64,000 nt of DNA from Chamaecyparis obtusa (taxonomy: Eukaryota > Streptophyta > Pinopsida > Cupressales > Cupressaceae): assembly GCA_027943335.1 (NCBI GenBank), contig BSBK01001879.1, positions 1,384,501 to 1,448,500 of the forward strand, read 5' to 3'. The position numbers and the translations under genes were made by a program. Under the pieces are notes generated by a model, which made no database searches, was not told the DNA's origin, and saw only the letters and a list, made by a program, of their open reading frames with translations. Shown here one piece after another: positions 21,119 to 33,025 of the stretch; position 1 is the first letter of the stretch, and each line of letters starts with the position of its first letter.

Positions 21119-23649
21119 ACTATTGTGATGTCGCTGATGCAGAGTTAAGGTTGGTCAATGGTGTTGTGCTACTGACATGCTCGGTTTTCATTCACCGAGG
21201 GATTTATGAGGTGGTAGATGACTTTTCAAGGGGCCCGCAACTGTTATGAATTATATTGGGCCGCCTGATCTGCCGAGAAGAAATATAATCGACGGCCATG
21301 TTTCAAAATTTTGTCAATTAGCCATTGCATTTCAAATTCAAATTCTACAGAGGGTGTGCAACAACAGAAGGTACCAAAATTCAATTTTTGAGTGGCCAGA
21401 GTGGGTAGAATGGATTGTCAAATGTTGTGGCTTGATCCTTGTCTTGTCTTGGTTAACTCCTAGGGGGGGTTAGGTGTTTTTGAATTTTTGAGTTTGAAAT
21501 GATCATTGTGCTTGCATTGTAACCCTGGTATAAAGGGATTTTTATGATCATTTTTGAATTATTGGGAGTTAGGTTTTCAAACTTTTCTGGTTGTGAGTCT
21601 TCTGCCCAGTCTGAATTGTAATGACCTATTTTGGTATATTTTGATGATAGAGAAAAAGTTGCAAGTCTAAGCTGTAATTTTCAAGCTTGACTCCTCTGGA
21701 TTGATTGTTTACACTTAAGGATTCTTCATACTTAATACAAGTACATGACTCTTATCTCTCCTTTGTGTCAACTTAGATAGATTCTAAACTTTCTAGTCCT
21801 TTGCATATTGTTTTATGTATTTGTATCCACTCTTGAGTTCTAATCCAGGATCAGATGAAATGATGCTTTAGATGGGACATAGAACTATCTTATTATCTAT
21901 GTAAGGATATCTCATAAGTAGTAAAGGGGATTGTAGGTGTGTTTATGGCTTGGAATCTCAGCTATTGTCTGGTGTGTGTAGCATTCATGTTCTAGGAGAT
22001 CTTTCCCAATGGATGAGGCACTGGCCTAAATGATTATCTCTTTATCAATAGATACTGATTGTTGTTGTTATGATTCAAACTTATAAATTAAGAACCATCC
22101 TTAAGTTTTTAGTATTTGGTTGTGTAAGGTTCCACCCCATAGTAATGGAGAGTCAATGAATGTGTGGTTATCATTTAGTACTTTCTTACTATCCTATTAT
22201 CTATTATTCAAACCTAGTTCTTTGTGTATGAAGTATATTTTATACTAGGTTAGGTGCACCCACCTTGGTTTTGCAGAGCCAAAAGCAGAAGAGGGCATAT
22301 GAAGTCCCTATAGTTGGTCCAGTTGCCTTGCACAGCTCCCACACTTGGAACTAACCATTCCTAATATCAGTCTCAAGGTACATTGGTAGCCTATTAGAGC
22401 ATAAGCATCATTTTGGACACCAACACAGCCCATGGTTGCAATCTCAGTGCCATAAAGGGGAGGGGTCTACAGGAGAGAAGCGTTAATTGTTCCACCAAGC
22501 AACCCTTTTCTGCTTTTTAGAACTCACTTGTTTTCTAAGTTGTGGACTTGTTGTTAGCTTGTGTGAGGGGTTAATTCTTCTACCTTGTGGACTCACCTCA
22601 TATTCTCTTTAAGCATTAAGTGTTCATCTTTCTACTTTTGAGTACTTTCGGTAGATTTTCTTTTGGAAATATATTTGTGAAAACATAGTAATTAGGCCCT
22701 ATGAACACTATTTTTGGTTCTTGAGAGATTGGATTCCCAGTGAAATCCCTCTTGACAATGGAATCCTTGTAGGTAGGGAGGATACTTAGTGTGTCTCATG
22801 TTCTACTGGGTCCGTGCGTCTTCCCTTATTGATTGATACATTCTCTCTCCGGAGAGGTTGATAGATCACGTGGGGTTGATATCATAGACCTTGGTGAGAT
22901 AATCTTTGTCTTAGTGTGTCGGATTTATCTACCTACTTTGTCTGGGTTAAAAGTGAAAAGGCATCAAACCCTTGGATCTGGAGCCAAGTCCCCTTGTGGT
23001 ATACTATTGTGAGTCACCTTTAGAGAGGGTTAACTATAGTAGACACTCCCTTCACAAGGAAAATTGCATTGACAGAACCTCAAGCGGTAATAGCCATTTT
23101 CACCATGGTAGTGATAGCTGCTATATAAATGTCCTTGTGGAAGAAATCTCCATAGGTGTGGTTCATTGTTGGGTTGTCAGATCTCCCTAGCAGCTCCTTA
23201 AGATTAAGTTCTCAGACTGTGTCAAAACCCTGGTGCGCTGGGATTGGAGTTCACCCCTTTGGATCATAAAAGTTGTAGAGTCAAACCATTACTAAAAACC
23301 CTAGCAAGGCCAAATTTTTATTTTCTAGGGTATATGTGTGTTATTGTAAAACATTTTTTGGAACATACACAATTAGTGCTTCTGAGGATTAGAGCAAATA
23401 AGTCACTTGATTGCTCATGCGCAAGGTTGCTTTTGCCCTTGTTCACTATTTTTAGACATGCTTGAAATCACTTGCTTGCTATTTTATGTGCTTGTTTATC
23501 TATTTGGTTACTAAAAATGAACAAATCTATTACAATCCTTGAATCTGGATAGTACAATTTGCAAACAATCCAAATCTGAAAACTCAAAATTTGCAAAATC
23601 TAAAGTAAAATTCTTTTCTGGAGTCAAAAGTCATCTCAGGAGGTCAGAG

Positions 23650-23900
23650 AGTCATACGAGTTTCTTTCCAAGTGTCATTTCATTACTGCCCATCTATCAT
23701 ATGATAGGGGACCCAGTGTCATACGAGTCTTTCTGCCAGTCAAATTCCAAAAGTCAAATCCTGCTAGCAACTATCGTATGAGCTTTTCGACTGTCATTTC
23801 ATAGCAGATCCTCTATCGTATGAGTTTTTCAACTGTCGTATGAGTTTTGCAACTGTCATTTCATGGCATACCCACTATTGTATGAGTCTGCAGAGTGTCG
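23650..23900. repeat. TCGTATGAGTTT repeat cluster, right
   Basis: Six copies of the core seen at 19097-19335, in the form TATCGTATGAGTTTTTC or CATACGAGT, alternating with ACTGTCATTTCAT. It contains the palindrome CTATCATATGATAG. It lies about 420 bases before the gag start. Confidence 0.65.
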
Positions 23901-24317
23901 TTTGGGAAATTTTTGAAAGTTGTCAGAATTGCCAAATATTTAGCTTTTTTAGCCTATTTCTAGAATTTGTCGATCAAATCATTGTGTCAGGAACCGAGTA
24001 GTGGCTATTCATAATCCAATCATTAATCCAAAGTGGCCTTTTGAATCCGATCCAATCTTCTATTTAATCAATTTGAGTCCTTTTCATCTTGTGTCAAAAC
24101 CTTGTCATAACTATCAATCTTCAATCAATCATCAAAATGACTAAGTGTTGTGATATCTTGTTTGCTATCTTTTGGGAATCTACCCATACATCCGGGGCAT
24201 AGTATCCTTCATCCACTTCAAATCAATCAAACCTTGACAAGGTTGCGTCATCTCATCATCTTGATTCAATTCATTCTTTGGTTATCTGGCTCTTATTCTT
24301 TGTATCACTCAAAGTTG

Positions 24318-25409
24318 ATGGTGGAAACTAGAGCCTCCTCACACAAGAAATCTAGAGAAGCATCCCAGACCTTACCTATAACCACTATCGGGGGTCCAAC
24401 TCTTGAGCAACTCATCAATTCTAGTCTTTACAAAGAAGATAGTCTCAGCAACTTTCGATTAAAAGCTGGTTACATTCCTCCTTCATCAACTCATAGAGGT
24501 ACCCAACCAACCCCACATCAATCTATTCCAGGGAGTCCAAAAACCCCTACCATGTCTCAAGTAGGGACAAACTTTGGCTCTCAAAGAACTCAATCTCAAC
24601 ATGGTGTAGATCAGGAACCCACACCTAAAGAAATTTCTCAATATCAAAATGATGATAACTTCAAATGAATGATGAAGCATTTCTTGAAAGAAGATAGAGA
24701 AGCATACTTTTTACAATTAGCTCATCAAGGAGCTAAACTTCCTCCCAAATTTAATGTTGAAGATATTATTATGCATGAGGAAGAAACTCCACTCATAGCT
24801 ATGATGAAATAGATGCATGCTATGCAAGTTGAACTTAACAATCTTAAGAAAGAGAAGGAACCCAAGGAATTCTCCATGGAGGCCCTTTGCCCTTTTCCTT
24901 TTGACAAAGACCTATATATGCTTCCATTTCCAAAAAGAGTGGAGATGCCAAAGTATGATAAGTATGATGGACACTCAAATCCTCAAGATCATGTCAGAGA
25001 ATTCTGTACACAATCAATGGAGTTCATGCACGAACCTACCTATCTAATGCATCTCTTCCCTCAATCTCTAGGGGGAGCAGCCATCCACTAGTTCTCTAGA
25101 TTGCCTTCTACTATCAAAACTTTTGAGGAGTTGATCAAATTGTTTTATCAGCAATACTCCTACAATATTCAACATCCAGTCACCATGATTGATATCTTTA
25201 ATCTCAAACAATATCCAGGGGAACCATTCCTAACATTTCTTAAAAGATGGAGGAAGAAGTTCTCTCTATATGCCAGACCTATTCCAGAAATAGAAAAACT
25301 GGAAATCTTCATCAATAACCTTGTTCCAAAAATCAATTATCCTCTACAAATGCAAGATCATACATCTTTTGATAAGATGGTGGATAATGCTATGAAAAAG
25401 TACTTGTGA
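24318..25409 (+). pseudogene. gag: Tat2 gag, N-terminal and capsid part
   Basis: The frame starts at ATG 24318 (MVETRASSHKKSREAS), the basic opening shared with Gy1 gag. A proline- and serine-rich part follows, then the capsid blocks LCPFPFDK (24886), PKYDKYDGH, DHVREFC, LFPQSLGG and KTFEELIKLFYQQYSYN, and GEPFLTFLKRWRK near 25217. Stops are TGA at 24666 and TAG at 24810 and 25089. At about 25404 a one-base loss shifts the frame to that of pol. Gy1 keeps a tryptophan where the stop at 25089 lies. Confidence 0.85.
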
Positions 25410-26400
25410 AAAAAGGAGAAATCACACTTCAAAAAGACAAGTATGAATCAGGATCCAGTTCTACAGACAAGAACAAAAATTGGAACAAGAACAAAGGCAT
25501 CATCATAGATGGCATTGTTGACACTATCTATGCCCCATCAAAGGCACCAGCCTACAATCTCACTCTTGGCACCCAAGCCATTAAAGCTTTAGAACAAAAG
25601 TCTTCTGAACCATCTCAAAAGAAGCCAGAATACAAAAGATGGGATAATATATGAAAGTTCACTCCTCTTGGAGAATCTTTGGAATTTGCTATGAGAACTC
25701 TGCTAGCTGATAACATCATCTCTTTGCCACCAATCCAACCACCTGATTCTGAGCCTAAGCCAAAATGGTGGAGAGAAAATGAATTATGTGATTTCCATCA
25801 AGGTAAAGGTCACAAAACTAATAACTACTTTGGCTTGAAACATACCATTCAAGATCTGATTGATAATGGAGACATCACAATTGACAATCCTAAGAGCAAT
25901 AATGATCATATAGCATTTACAGAACCATTTCTAAAACATGGCCAAGAAGTTTCAACTTCTCAGCCTAATATGGGGGCAAAAGTCAACTATGCCTACCCTA
26001 GAAATAATGTTGTCATCAACATGGTTGAACCCTATCTCTCAGAGCATTGCAATGTCATCAAAATTGTAAGAAGAGATAGACAAAATCAATCCACCAATGC
26101 AGTTACTCAATCACAAGCTCAAGCACATCTGAAAGGACAAATCCTAGATTCATCAAATGTCCCTAAGGTGCCCTTCAATCTTTCATCTACTTCTAAACAG
26201 AAGGCTACTTCCAAATCTTCCAATCCAAAGGATACAAGGCCTACATCTTATAGCATTGTTCAGCAACTCCAGCACACTAATGCCAAAATCTCCATGTTTG
26301 AGTTGCTTCAAATATCTCCAGCTCATAGAGCCATTCTAGACAAAGCTTTGCTCAGTTCCAATGTTCCTGATGACCTTGATTTAGATAGGTTCCAGACTAT
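25410..26400 (+). pseudogene. gag: Tat2 gag C-terminal part and protease linker
   Basis: Lysine-rich linker, then the FTPLGESLEFAMRTLL block, a tryptophan pair and CDFHQGKGHKTNN, a zinc-knuckle remnant that has lost its second and last cysteines (Gy1 still has all four at about 1490-1535). The YSIVQQLQHTNAKISMFELLQ stretch near 26250 is conserved in this type of element before the protease. The only stop is TGA at 25652. Confidence 0.75.
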
Positions 26401-26860
26401 GGTTGGACATCTTACATCTCCGCAATATATCTCCTTTTCAGAGGAAGATGACAACTCCTTGAGTCACCCACAAAATCAGCCTTTGCATATAGAGGTCTTG
26501 ATCTAGAACCATAGGATCAAACATGTGTTGATAGATGGGGGCACTGGCCTAAACATTTGTTCTTATAGCTTGATCACACAATTAGGATTTTCAGAATTGG
26601 CTATTGATCCTAGAAAGAAAATAACTATCAAAGCCTATGATGAACAAGAAAGATCTTCTAAAGGCACCATTGTCTTACCTATTAGAGAAAGTCTAGTTAT
26701 CAAAGATACCATCTGTCAAGTGCTTGATCTACTTTTGGCCTACAACATTCTTCTAGGGAGACCATGGATACATGAGATGCAAGCTATTCCTTCTACATAC
26801 CATCAATGTTTGAAGTTTCCTTATGAAGGAGTAGAGGTTACTATCCCTGCAAATCTGAAT
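26401..26860 (+). pseudogene. pol: Tat2 protease
   Basis: Active-site motif VLIDGGTGLNIC at about 26528-26563, flap YDEQERSSKG near 26636 and YNILLGRPWIHEMQA near 26743. It matches the Gy1 protease block by block. One stop, TAG at 26504, lies just before the active site. Confidence 0.85.
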
Positions 26861-28495
26861 ACAACTTGCAACACCTTGAAGGAAAGTGTAGATAAGCTTG
26901 TACCTAATAACAAAGAATCTTCCATTGAACCAACTAAAGAAGCATCCACATCAAAAATGGAAGATCTTGCAAAAGAAGTCAATATCAAAGAAAATAGTAT
27001 GGGAGAATATACCATCGAGCCAATATTATCTTTGACATCTCTCCCTATCTCACCTAAGTCTTATGGGAAATCTTTGAAACAATCCAAACCAAACTTTAAA
27101 GAACCTCTTGAAGCATATAAAAAGAATTTTGTAGCAGAACAAGTATTCAAGCAAGAGTTTGAACAGGATGAAGCTGTGCTACCATGGCTATACAAAGATG
27201 AACTTGAATCTCAAGTTGTTCAAACCAGTGACTCTACAATATCCAAACTCCCTTCTAAGTCATATGGTCCAAGAGATAAATTGATAGCTAAGATGGGATA
27301 TCCAGGTCAAGGACCTCTAGGAGTCAGAGGGACAGGTCTCGTGGCACCTCTCCCACATACTGGTAGAGAAAATAAAGACAAAGTTGGCTTAGGCTTTAAG
27401 AAGAAACCCTATCACCTCAAAGGTAATTGCTCTCATGTCATAGAGAAGATTGCACTAGGAGAACCTCTTCTTAAGAAAGAAGAAATAGAACCATCAGATA
27501 GTGATTCAGATAGCTCAGAACTCATCCCCTATGAAAAATTGCCTAAAGAGATGAAAGACCTTCTTGATGATAAAGATGATCCAATCAAAAGAATTAATGT
27601 AGTAGAAACACAAGAACCTACTATTAATCAGGAGATAGTTGCAACACAAGAACCAGCTAATCTTGAAAACAATCAAGAAGAGGGAAGTGGTAGTGATTCT
27701 GAGATAGATTCCCATGAGTATGAATTCAAATCAGAATCTGAGGGTAACCCTTCTTGGGGTATTCACCCTAACTTTACTCATGTTCTAAGATTTCCTAGAG
27801 ATCCTAAATCAGAAGTTGAATCAAATGACTATGAATGGGAAGCCATTCCAGAACCAGATGAAGATGAGCTTATTACAGAGAAACATGTTGAAGTTATTCA
27901 CCAATATGCACCTAATCCCAATGTAAGTCTAGAGCGAAATGATGAATCTATCAAGTCTGATCCACCTATGGTAGAATTGGACTCCCATGATGACATTGAG
28001 CCTATTCACAAATTGAATGTCTTAAGTTTTAATATCACCTTTGAACTTGAGCATCAGGTTAGGACCAATGATGACATATCCATATCTGTAAACACTATCT
28101 CCCAATCTTTCCCCACTTTGACTATCCAATATCTAGAACTTATTGATCAAACCTCCACAAATCTAAGCCATGGTATTTATACCTTCTTGAATGACTATGC
28201 CCTTGCTTGCTACCTCAATGCAGTTGAGCCTATGTGGACTTCCATCAGTGAACCGAGCATTAGCATGATGGATTCGGACATCAAGTATCTTAGTCAAAAA
28301 AATAAGAATAAAAATAAAAAGAAAAAGAGTTCTAAGGGTGAAAACCACTTTGTGGTAGTCTCAGAACCTACAAAAGTAAAAATAAAAGACATATCTGAAG
28401 GTGAAAACCTCTTTAAGGTGCCTAAAGATGAGATATTTGATGTCCTTCCAAGTCATTTATAGGACAGATCTCCAGTTCTAATTGAGCCCACTTAA
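26861..28495 (+). pseudogene. Tat2 protease-RT spacer with G-patch-like motif
   Basis: This long acidic, mostly disordered part is open until the TAG at 28460 and TAA at 28493. At about 27292-27420 it holds a G-patch-like segment: MGYPGQGPLGVRGTGL, then a proline and a later GLGF. G-patch domains bind RNA or helicases. One is known next to the protease of betaretroviruses, and similar motifs occur in some plant gypsy elements. The remainder is rich in S, E and D, ends in a KNKNKNKKKKSSKG basic run, and has no recognised fold. Confidence 0.65.
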
Positions 28496-29470
28496 TCTAT
28501 CAATTTGGGTACAATAGAGGAACCACAATTGGTACATGTCGCACAATCATTATCAGAAGAAGAGAAGCAAAAATTTACAACATTCCTAATAGAGAAGAAG
28601 ATCAACTTTGCATGGAAATATTCAGATATGCCAGGATTGGATCCTAATCTCATAATGCATCATTTATCTCCAAATGTCAAACCTGTCAAGCAAAAATTGA
28701 GAAAGATGCATCCTCATGTTGCACTCTTGGTAAAAGCTGAATTAGAGAAGCTCCTGAAAGCTGGATTCATCTGAGTTATTGACTATGCAGAGTGGATCTC
28801 CAATATTGTACCTTTTTCTAAACCAAATGGTTCAATCAGAGTGTGCACAGACTTTAGAGATGTGAATAGAGCGTGCCCTAAGGATGATTTTCCACTACCT
28901 AACATTGATATGATAGTGGACATGACTACGGGTTTCAAGATGTATTCCTTAATGGATGGTTTCTCTGGATATAATCAAATAAAAATTGCTCCAGAGGATC
29001 AAGAGAAAACTACTTTCACATCTACATGGGGCACCTTCTATTGGAATGTCATGCCATTTGGGCTTAAAAATGCTGGTGCTACATATCAAAGAGCCATGAC
29101 ATCTATTTTCCATGACATGATGCATTGAACTATGGAAGATTACATTGATGATACATTAGCAAAATCTATGATTAGAATTGAACATCTAAAGGACTTGAGC
29201 ATGATCCTAGATAGAATGGAAAAGTTTAGTCTCTGACTAAATCCTAAGAAGTGTGCTTTTGGTGTCACTTTTGGAAAGCTCTTAGGATACATAGTTTCAA
29301 AGAAGGGCATTGAAGTTGATCCAACTAAAGTAAAGGCTATAATGGAGATGCAACCCCCTAAGAATATCAGTCAGATGAGGACATTGCAAGGAAGATTTCA
29401 ATCTATCAAAAGATTCATATCACAGCTAGCGAACATATCATAGCCTTTTACAAAAACATTACATAAAGGT
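28496..29470 (+). pseudogene. pol: Tat2 reverse transcriptase
   Basis: Conserved RT blocks in order: VKQKLRKMHP (28689), SIRVCTDFRDVN (28831), DDFPLPNIDM, YSLMDGFSGYNQI, TTFTSTWGTFYW, MPFGLKNAGATYQRAM and the catalytic YIDD at 29141-29152, then LNPKKCAFGV and FGKLLGYIVS. Stops at 28772, 29126 and 29234 are TGA. Stop 29441 is TAG. Several stand where related elements have arginine or glutamine. Confidence 0.92.
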
Positions 29471-29930
29471 GTGACCTTTTCATGGAATGAAGAATGTGAG
29501 AAAAAATTTGACCATATCAAGAAGTATCTATCAAATCCTCCTATCTTGATGCCTCCTATTCATGGGAAGCCATTGATCTTATATGTCTCCACAATAGATA
29601 CATCACTGGGGGTATTGCTAGCATAGCACGATGAGAACAAAAAGGAAAGAGCTATATACTATATCAGTAGGACATTGGTTTCATATGAGAAGAACTATTC
29701 AATGATTGAGAAAGCTTGTCTAGCTGTGATCTTTGGATCATAGAAACTGAGACACTACATGTTAGCTCATACCACACAATTGGTAGCTAAAATTTTGCCC
29801 CTCAAGTACCTACTAAGCAAAGCTGCCCTCACAGGTAGATTAGCTAAATGGGTTATGCTCTTAAGTGAATTTGACATTGAATATGTGGAATGAAAAGCTA
29901 TCAAAGGGCAGGTTATTGCTAATAAATTAG
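29471..29930 (+). pseudogene. pol: Tat2 first RNase H
   Basis: Follows RT directly: FSWNEECEKKFDHIKK, PPILMPP, LILYVSTIDTSLGVLL and ERAIYYISRTL, then YSMIEKACLAVIF and KLRHYML. This is the gypsy RNase H in its usual place. Stops are TAG at 29624 and 29741 and TGA at 29891. Confidence 0.85.
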
Positions 29931-30420
29931 TAGATGCACCTATGATTGATAATACACCAATGCAAATGGAATTTCTAGATTCCTCTATCATGACTCTTTC
30001 TTCTAGAGAATGGCAATTATTCTTTAATGGCTCCTATACATAGAATGGATCTAGAGTAGGCATATTTTTCATAACTCCTCAAGGATACTCAATCCCAAAA
30101 GCATTCATAATAAATTTCCCTTGCACAAACAATATTGTAGAATATGAAGCCCTTTTGAATGGTATGAAACTAGGAATTGAGTGGAGAGTGACAGAGCTAC
30201 ACATTCATGGAGACTCTCAACTTGTTATTCATCAAGTCAATGATGTGTACCAAACTAAAGATGAAAAGCTCATTCCTTACAAGAGAATGGTAGATGATTT
30301 AAAGAAGTATTTCATATCTATCACATTTAAGCAAATTCCTAGAATGGAGAACAAGGCTGCCGATACAATGGCAACACTATCTACTTTATTAAAGCAGCCT
30401 GAACATGAGCTACGCTATGA
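29931..30420 (+). pseudogene. pol: Tat2 second, archaeal-type RNase H
   Basis: A second RNase H follows: WQLFFNGS (30011), NNIVEYEALLNGMKLGIE (30130), HIHGDSQLVIHQVN (30202), LIPYKRMVDDL, then FKQIPRMENKAADTMA (30328). This is the archaeal-type domain known in the Tat lineage. The first catalytic position is asparagine in FNGS where aspartate is expected. The stop at 30041 is TAG. The glutamate and second aspartate are present. Confidence 0.85.
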
Positions 30421-31760
30421 GTTCCTGGTGGAAGCACTATCTTATCCTACATATGACTCCCTCGAAACCCGCATGATTTGCACCGTTGTAGGTCATGATT
30501 CATCCAGATACAAAAACCTATTTTCCTATCTCAAAGACCAAATCATTCCCGATACCTTCAACCACCATGAAAAGAGATACCTTATCCATAATGCCTCCTG
30601 ATATGTCATCATTGGTAATGATCTATACAAACGAGGTCTAGATGGTACGCTACTTAGATGTTTAGAATGGGAAGAGTCTCAACATGCATTAGAGGAAGTC
30701 CATGATGGTATTTGTGGGTCACACTTGAATGATTTAACACTAGCTCAAAAAATTATTAGGGCGGGGTACTATTGGCCTGAGATGGAGAAAGAGGCTATCA
30801 AATTTGCTAAGAATTGTCAAAAATGCCAGGAACATGGCAACTTAATTCATGCCCCAGGGGGGGATCTAATCCCCTTTACAACATAATGGTCATTCCATCA
30901 ATGGGCATTTGATCTTATCAGGATGATTCATCCTCATTCTTCCAATGTACATACCCATATAATCACAGCTACAGATTATTTTACAAAATGGGTAGAAGCA
31001 GTCCCTTTGACACAAGCAACTGGAAAGAAAATATCTATTTTCATATTGAACTATATCATATGCAGATATGGGATACCTCATTCCATAATCACAGATAACG
31101 GTGGCCAATTCAAGAACAAAGACCTAGATGATTTATGTGCCAAATTCAAGATCACACAACATTGGTCTTCTATCTACTATCCTCAAGGGAATGGACAAGC
31201 AGAAGCTTCTAACAAGAATCTATTGAAAATCTTACACCGAATAGTTAATAAAATAGGAAGAGACTGGCATCTCATGATCAATCCAGCTTTTTGGGCTTAT
31301 AGAACAAGTATCAGAATGCCTACTGGGGTTACACCTTTCACTTTATTTTAAAGGGTTTGAAGTGATACTACCTATTGAGGTTGAAATCCCATCACTAAGA
31401 ATTAGAATGCATGGTCTGGTAACTGATTATGACTACAGAGTGTCTAGGTTGCAAGAACTTGAACTACTAGATGAGCATAGACAAGCAGCATATGATCATC
31501 TCAGAGTATATCAGAAGAGAATGTCTAGAGGTTACAACAAGAAAGTCAGACATAGAGAATTTCAAGTTGGTGATCTAGTCTTGAGAGAAAATCCTAAAAA
31601 TCAATCACATCGAGAATGCAAGGGGAAGTTTGAACCCAACTGGATGGGTCCCTTTTTAATCACTACTACTTTTGGCTCTGGTGCCTATCAACTCTCAACG
31701 ACTGAAGGAGAACAACTCTGAGAACCAATCAACATTCTGCATCTGAAGAAATTCTACACC
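30421..31760 (+). pseudogene. pol: Tat2 integrase
   Basis: Zinc-binding region with HDGICGSH and CQKCQEHG (about 30700-30840), then the core: ATDYFTKWVEA (30969), ITDNGGQF (31087) and GNGQAEASNKN (31191), giving the D-D-E residues. A GPR/chromodomain-like end is absent. The C-terminal RGYNKKVRHREFQVGDLVL and GKFEPNWMGPF lie in another frame from 31362. Stops are at 30599, 30884 and 31349. A run of seven G at 30857 may mark indel decay. Confidence 0.88.
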
Positions 31761-31826
31761 TAAGGCATTCAGTCTATGGTAAAATGTCCTGAAAAAAATC
31801 AGAAAAAGTCTTGAAAAAATGAACAT

Positions 31827-32035
31827 CTTGGTGAAAACCTAGCAATAGGCGCCTTGATGATTCACAAAAAAATAAAAAGATATCAAAAGTACAAAAAAAA
31901 AAATTGGAAAAATGAAAAATACAAAAAAATGAGAAAAAGAAAAAAAGTGCCTTGCTGAAAACCTAGAAACAGGCGCCTTGGTAGAAAAAATAGAATCTCT
32001 GCCAAGATGGTGAAAACTCGGCAAACAGGTGCCAC
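31827..32035. repeat. Three GAAAACCT..AGGCGCCTTG repeats
   Basis: Copies of TTGGTGAAAACCTAGCAATA then GGCGCC-type ends at 31827, 31950 and 32009, separated by A-rich stretches. The third is diverged (AGGTGCCACTTG). Confidence 0.75.
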
Positions 32036-32787
32036 TTGTTCCAAAATGCTCCATCTATCAATGCAATCTTGGTCTTTCTCAGCTTTCAGTCTTGCTTTAG
32101 TTTGTACATATCTCCCAATTTGTTTCTATAAGTCAGTTTGTACACCAATCAGCTCAAGTGTATGTATCCTATCAATGTTTAACACTTGGGGGAAATCACA
32201 GTCATTTCCTATGGTCTCTAGTATATCTTAGATGTATCATATCTAGTCAGAGTCCTTTGAAGCTTCATGTGAGTCAGTCAGTTACTCTTGTCTCCAGAAA
32301 GGATTTTGCATCAACAACGCAATCAAACATCAAAACTCAACTGAAAACAATCTATTCTTTTTACATGCTTTTATCTCCTTGTATGCTTACTGATTCACAT
32401 TGATATTTTTGCATATTGTGTCCCTTCGAGCGCTTCGATGATGTCTTTTATAGGATTTAGAGAGTAATGACTAGGGGCATAATCTTTTCTTTATTTTCTT
32501 CTTGTATGTGAAAATCTAACAACTTTGGAAATTGTGGATTGAAATGGTGTCCGAGTGTAAGCGCCTCTATCTTGAATTGGATGGCCATGCGTACCTCGAC
32601 CATTGATACCCAGAAAATTCAAGGAAGTTTGATCTAACTATTATCTTTTTGAGTGAGTTCTTTCTCCTCCTATGAAATGCGATCTTGCCTAAGGATGTGA
32701 ATGATAAAAGGTCACTACGGGTAATTCACATTGGATTTAGAATAATCTCTTGACTGTTTGATGTGTTTAAACCGCAAGGTGTATTCT

Positions 32788-33025
32788 GGTCATCACGACA
32801 TTTATGTTTTGATGCTTATACAAATTGCTATATCAAAATGGACATGATATTTAGGTCATCCTAGCATTTATGCCTTGGTGCTTATATCTAATCTGACATT
32901 TTGAAAACAAATCAATATTCATATATCCATGGTTGTTGACCAATGGGTGTTGTATTGATTCTTGTGCATACAAATAGATATTCATATGTCTATGGTTTAA
33001 TAGCTAGTGGGCATTGTATTGATTT
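32788..33025. repeat. Two diverged tandem duplications
   Basis: Units near 32788-32842 and 32852-32908 share GGTCATC..GCATTTATG and GGTGCTTATA-like sequence. Units near 32908-32965 and 32966-33025 share AATATTCATAT, TCATGGTT-like sequence and GTTGTATTGATT. Confidence 0.6.

Larger units (their letters stand above)
19003..24317 (+). other. Tat2 leader, 5.3 kb
   Basis: No retroelement domain is present. The longest frames (20269-20586 plus, 20685-20984 minus) lie in the GC-richer segment 20200-21260 and look like chance. Three structured parts are listed separately: TCGTATGAG repeat clusters near both ends, an AAAACCCA..TGTTTT block and a hairpin array. From 21260 to 23640 I see nothing but ordinary sequence. 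A leader this long is within the range known for Tat/Ogre elements. Confidence 0.6.

Noticed and set aside
24150..24317. Open sequence ahead of the Tat2 gag ATG
   Set aside because: The conserved gag opening (basic, TRAS-rich) starts at 24318. The upstream codons look non-coding.
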